Source: Chthoniobacterales bacterium (lineage in GTDB: Bacteria > Verrucomicrobiota > Verrucomicrobiia > Chthoniobacterales > UBA10450). From it: 64,000 bases of DNA. Shown in pieces: positions 63,777 to 64,000 of the stretch (positions are counted from its first letter, which is position 1; each line of letters opens with the position of its first letter). Under the pieces are notes generated by a model. The model ran no database searches. It was not told the origin of the DNA and was given only the letters and a program-made list of their open reading frames with translations. The DNA is taken from contig DATENU010000024.1 in NCBI GenBank assembly GCA_035274845.1, positions 366,380-430,379 on the forward strand. The letters are read 5' to 3'. Both the position numbers and the translations under genes were made by a program.

Positions 63777-64000
63777 ATGAAAACCGTCCCGCGCGTCTTT
63801 GCCTATCTCCGCCGCTATCCCTGGCTGGCGTTGGGGACGTTGTCTTGCGCGATTGTGGCGACGGGGATGGTGCTGGTCTTTCCGGCGGTGACGAAGAGGG
63901 TAATCGATGAGGTGTTGGTCCAGCATCATCCGGAACGACTTACGCCGCTGATTCTGGTGGCGGCCCTGGCGTTCCTGCTTCAGAACGGGCTGAACTCGCT
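63777..64000 (+). CDS. ABC exporter (membrane-ATPase fusion), 5' part only
   Basis: The frame starts at the ATG at 63777 after a GGGAGAAGGA ribosome-binding site and is open to the window end. The 74 residues read MKTVPRVFAYLRRYPWLALG, then AIVATGMVLVFPAVTKRVID and LILVAALAFLLQNGLN, the first helices of an MsbA/ABCB-type membrane domain. The ATPase would lie outside. Confidence 0.75.
   Translation, partial: MKTVPRVFAYLRRYPWLALGTLSCAIVATGMVLVFPAVTKRVIDEVLVQHHPERLTPLILVAALAFLLQNGLNS

Overview
The window is a gene-dense, roughly 60% GC bacterial chromosome segment. It most likely comes from a soil-type Verrucomicrobiota, probably near Chthoniobacterales. This is inferred from the gene mix, not from a marker gene: alternative complex III subunits with a Tat-variant molybdopterin protein, an ECF sigma factor fused in an operon to a Ser/Thr kinase with TPRs, secreted proteins with repeated LANISTR and GPSL motifs, a DUF2157/GDYXXLXY pair, a DUF404/DUF403 (ATP-grasp/alpha-E) pair, and many small inverted-repeat elements at gene borders. 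No rRNA, tRNA, CRISPR array, transposase or integrase was seen.

Layout. 1-2.6 kb: start of an alternative complex III operon (pentaheme cytochrome ActA, then ActB running off the window). 3-10.4 kb: amidohydrolase, cupredoxin, lysine 2,3-aminomutase, HtrA protease and a group of small membrane proteins. 10.5-12.4 kb: two unknown secreted proteins, the second visibly lower in GC. 12.5-18 kb: a kinase-MurQ fusion for muropeptide amino-sugar recycling, ligA and a FadL-type porin. 18-20.2 kb: an ECF sigma factor, a putative membrane anti-sigma factor and an HtrA-like protein that has lost all three catalytic residues. 20.3-28.2 kb: Zn peptidase, M24 peptidase, a 1,202-residue ABC protein and FtsH. 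28-36 kb: TMTC-like TPR membrane protein, a LANISTR secreted protein bracketed by two copies of the 3' end of hpf, host-attachment-like protein, HAD phosphatase and GlgX. 36-40.5 kb: methyltransferase, amidase, YihY and an MGDG-synthase-type glycosyltransferase. 40.4-42.8 kb: a small accessory island with a TIR-domain protein and an HNH protein, inserted just after the glycosyltransferase gene and flanked by degenerate copies of its 3' end and downstream flank. 42.8-49.6 kb: nagA, an amidohydrolase, and a possible pigment or lipid cluster (halogenase-like flavoprotein, LpxL-like acyltransferase, membrane protein, polysaccharide deacetylase, methyltransferase). 49.6-56.5 kb: ATP-grasp/alpha-E pair, prepilin peptidase, tatC, Nudix, argH and folB. 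56.7-64 kb: a collagen-like/YadA-head-like surface protein, an ECF sigma/Ser-Thr kinase/small-protein operon, an animal-type heme peroxidase and the start of an ABC exporter.

Links between genes. TatC could serve the Tat-variant ActB protein. The kinase-MurQ fusion and NagA both feed amino-sugar recycling. Several operons are translationally coupled by ATGA or TGATG overlaps (actA/actB, DUF2157/GDYXXLXY, ABC/M24, amidohydrolase/nagA, halogenase-like/acyltransferase, tatC/prepilin peptidase, sigma/kinase).

The strongest candidates for something new are the 40.4-42.8 kb TIR/HNH island with its duplicated 3'-end borders, the parallel hpf 3'-end duplication around the LANISTR gene, the sigma/anti-sigma/dead-HtrA operon, and the sigma/kinase/small-protein operon beside the heme peroxidase. 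Function is assigned by reading motifs only. No database search or structure prediction was run.
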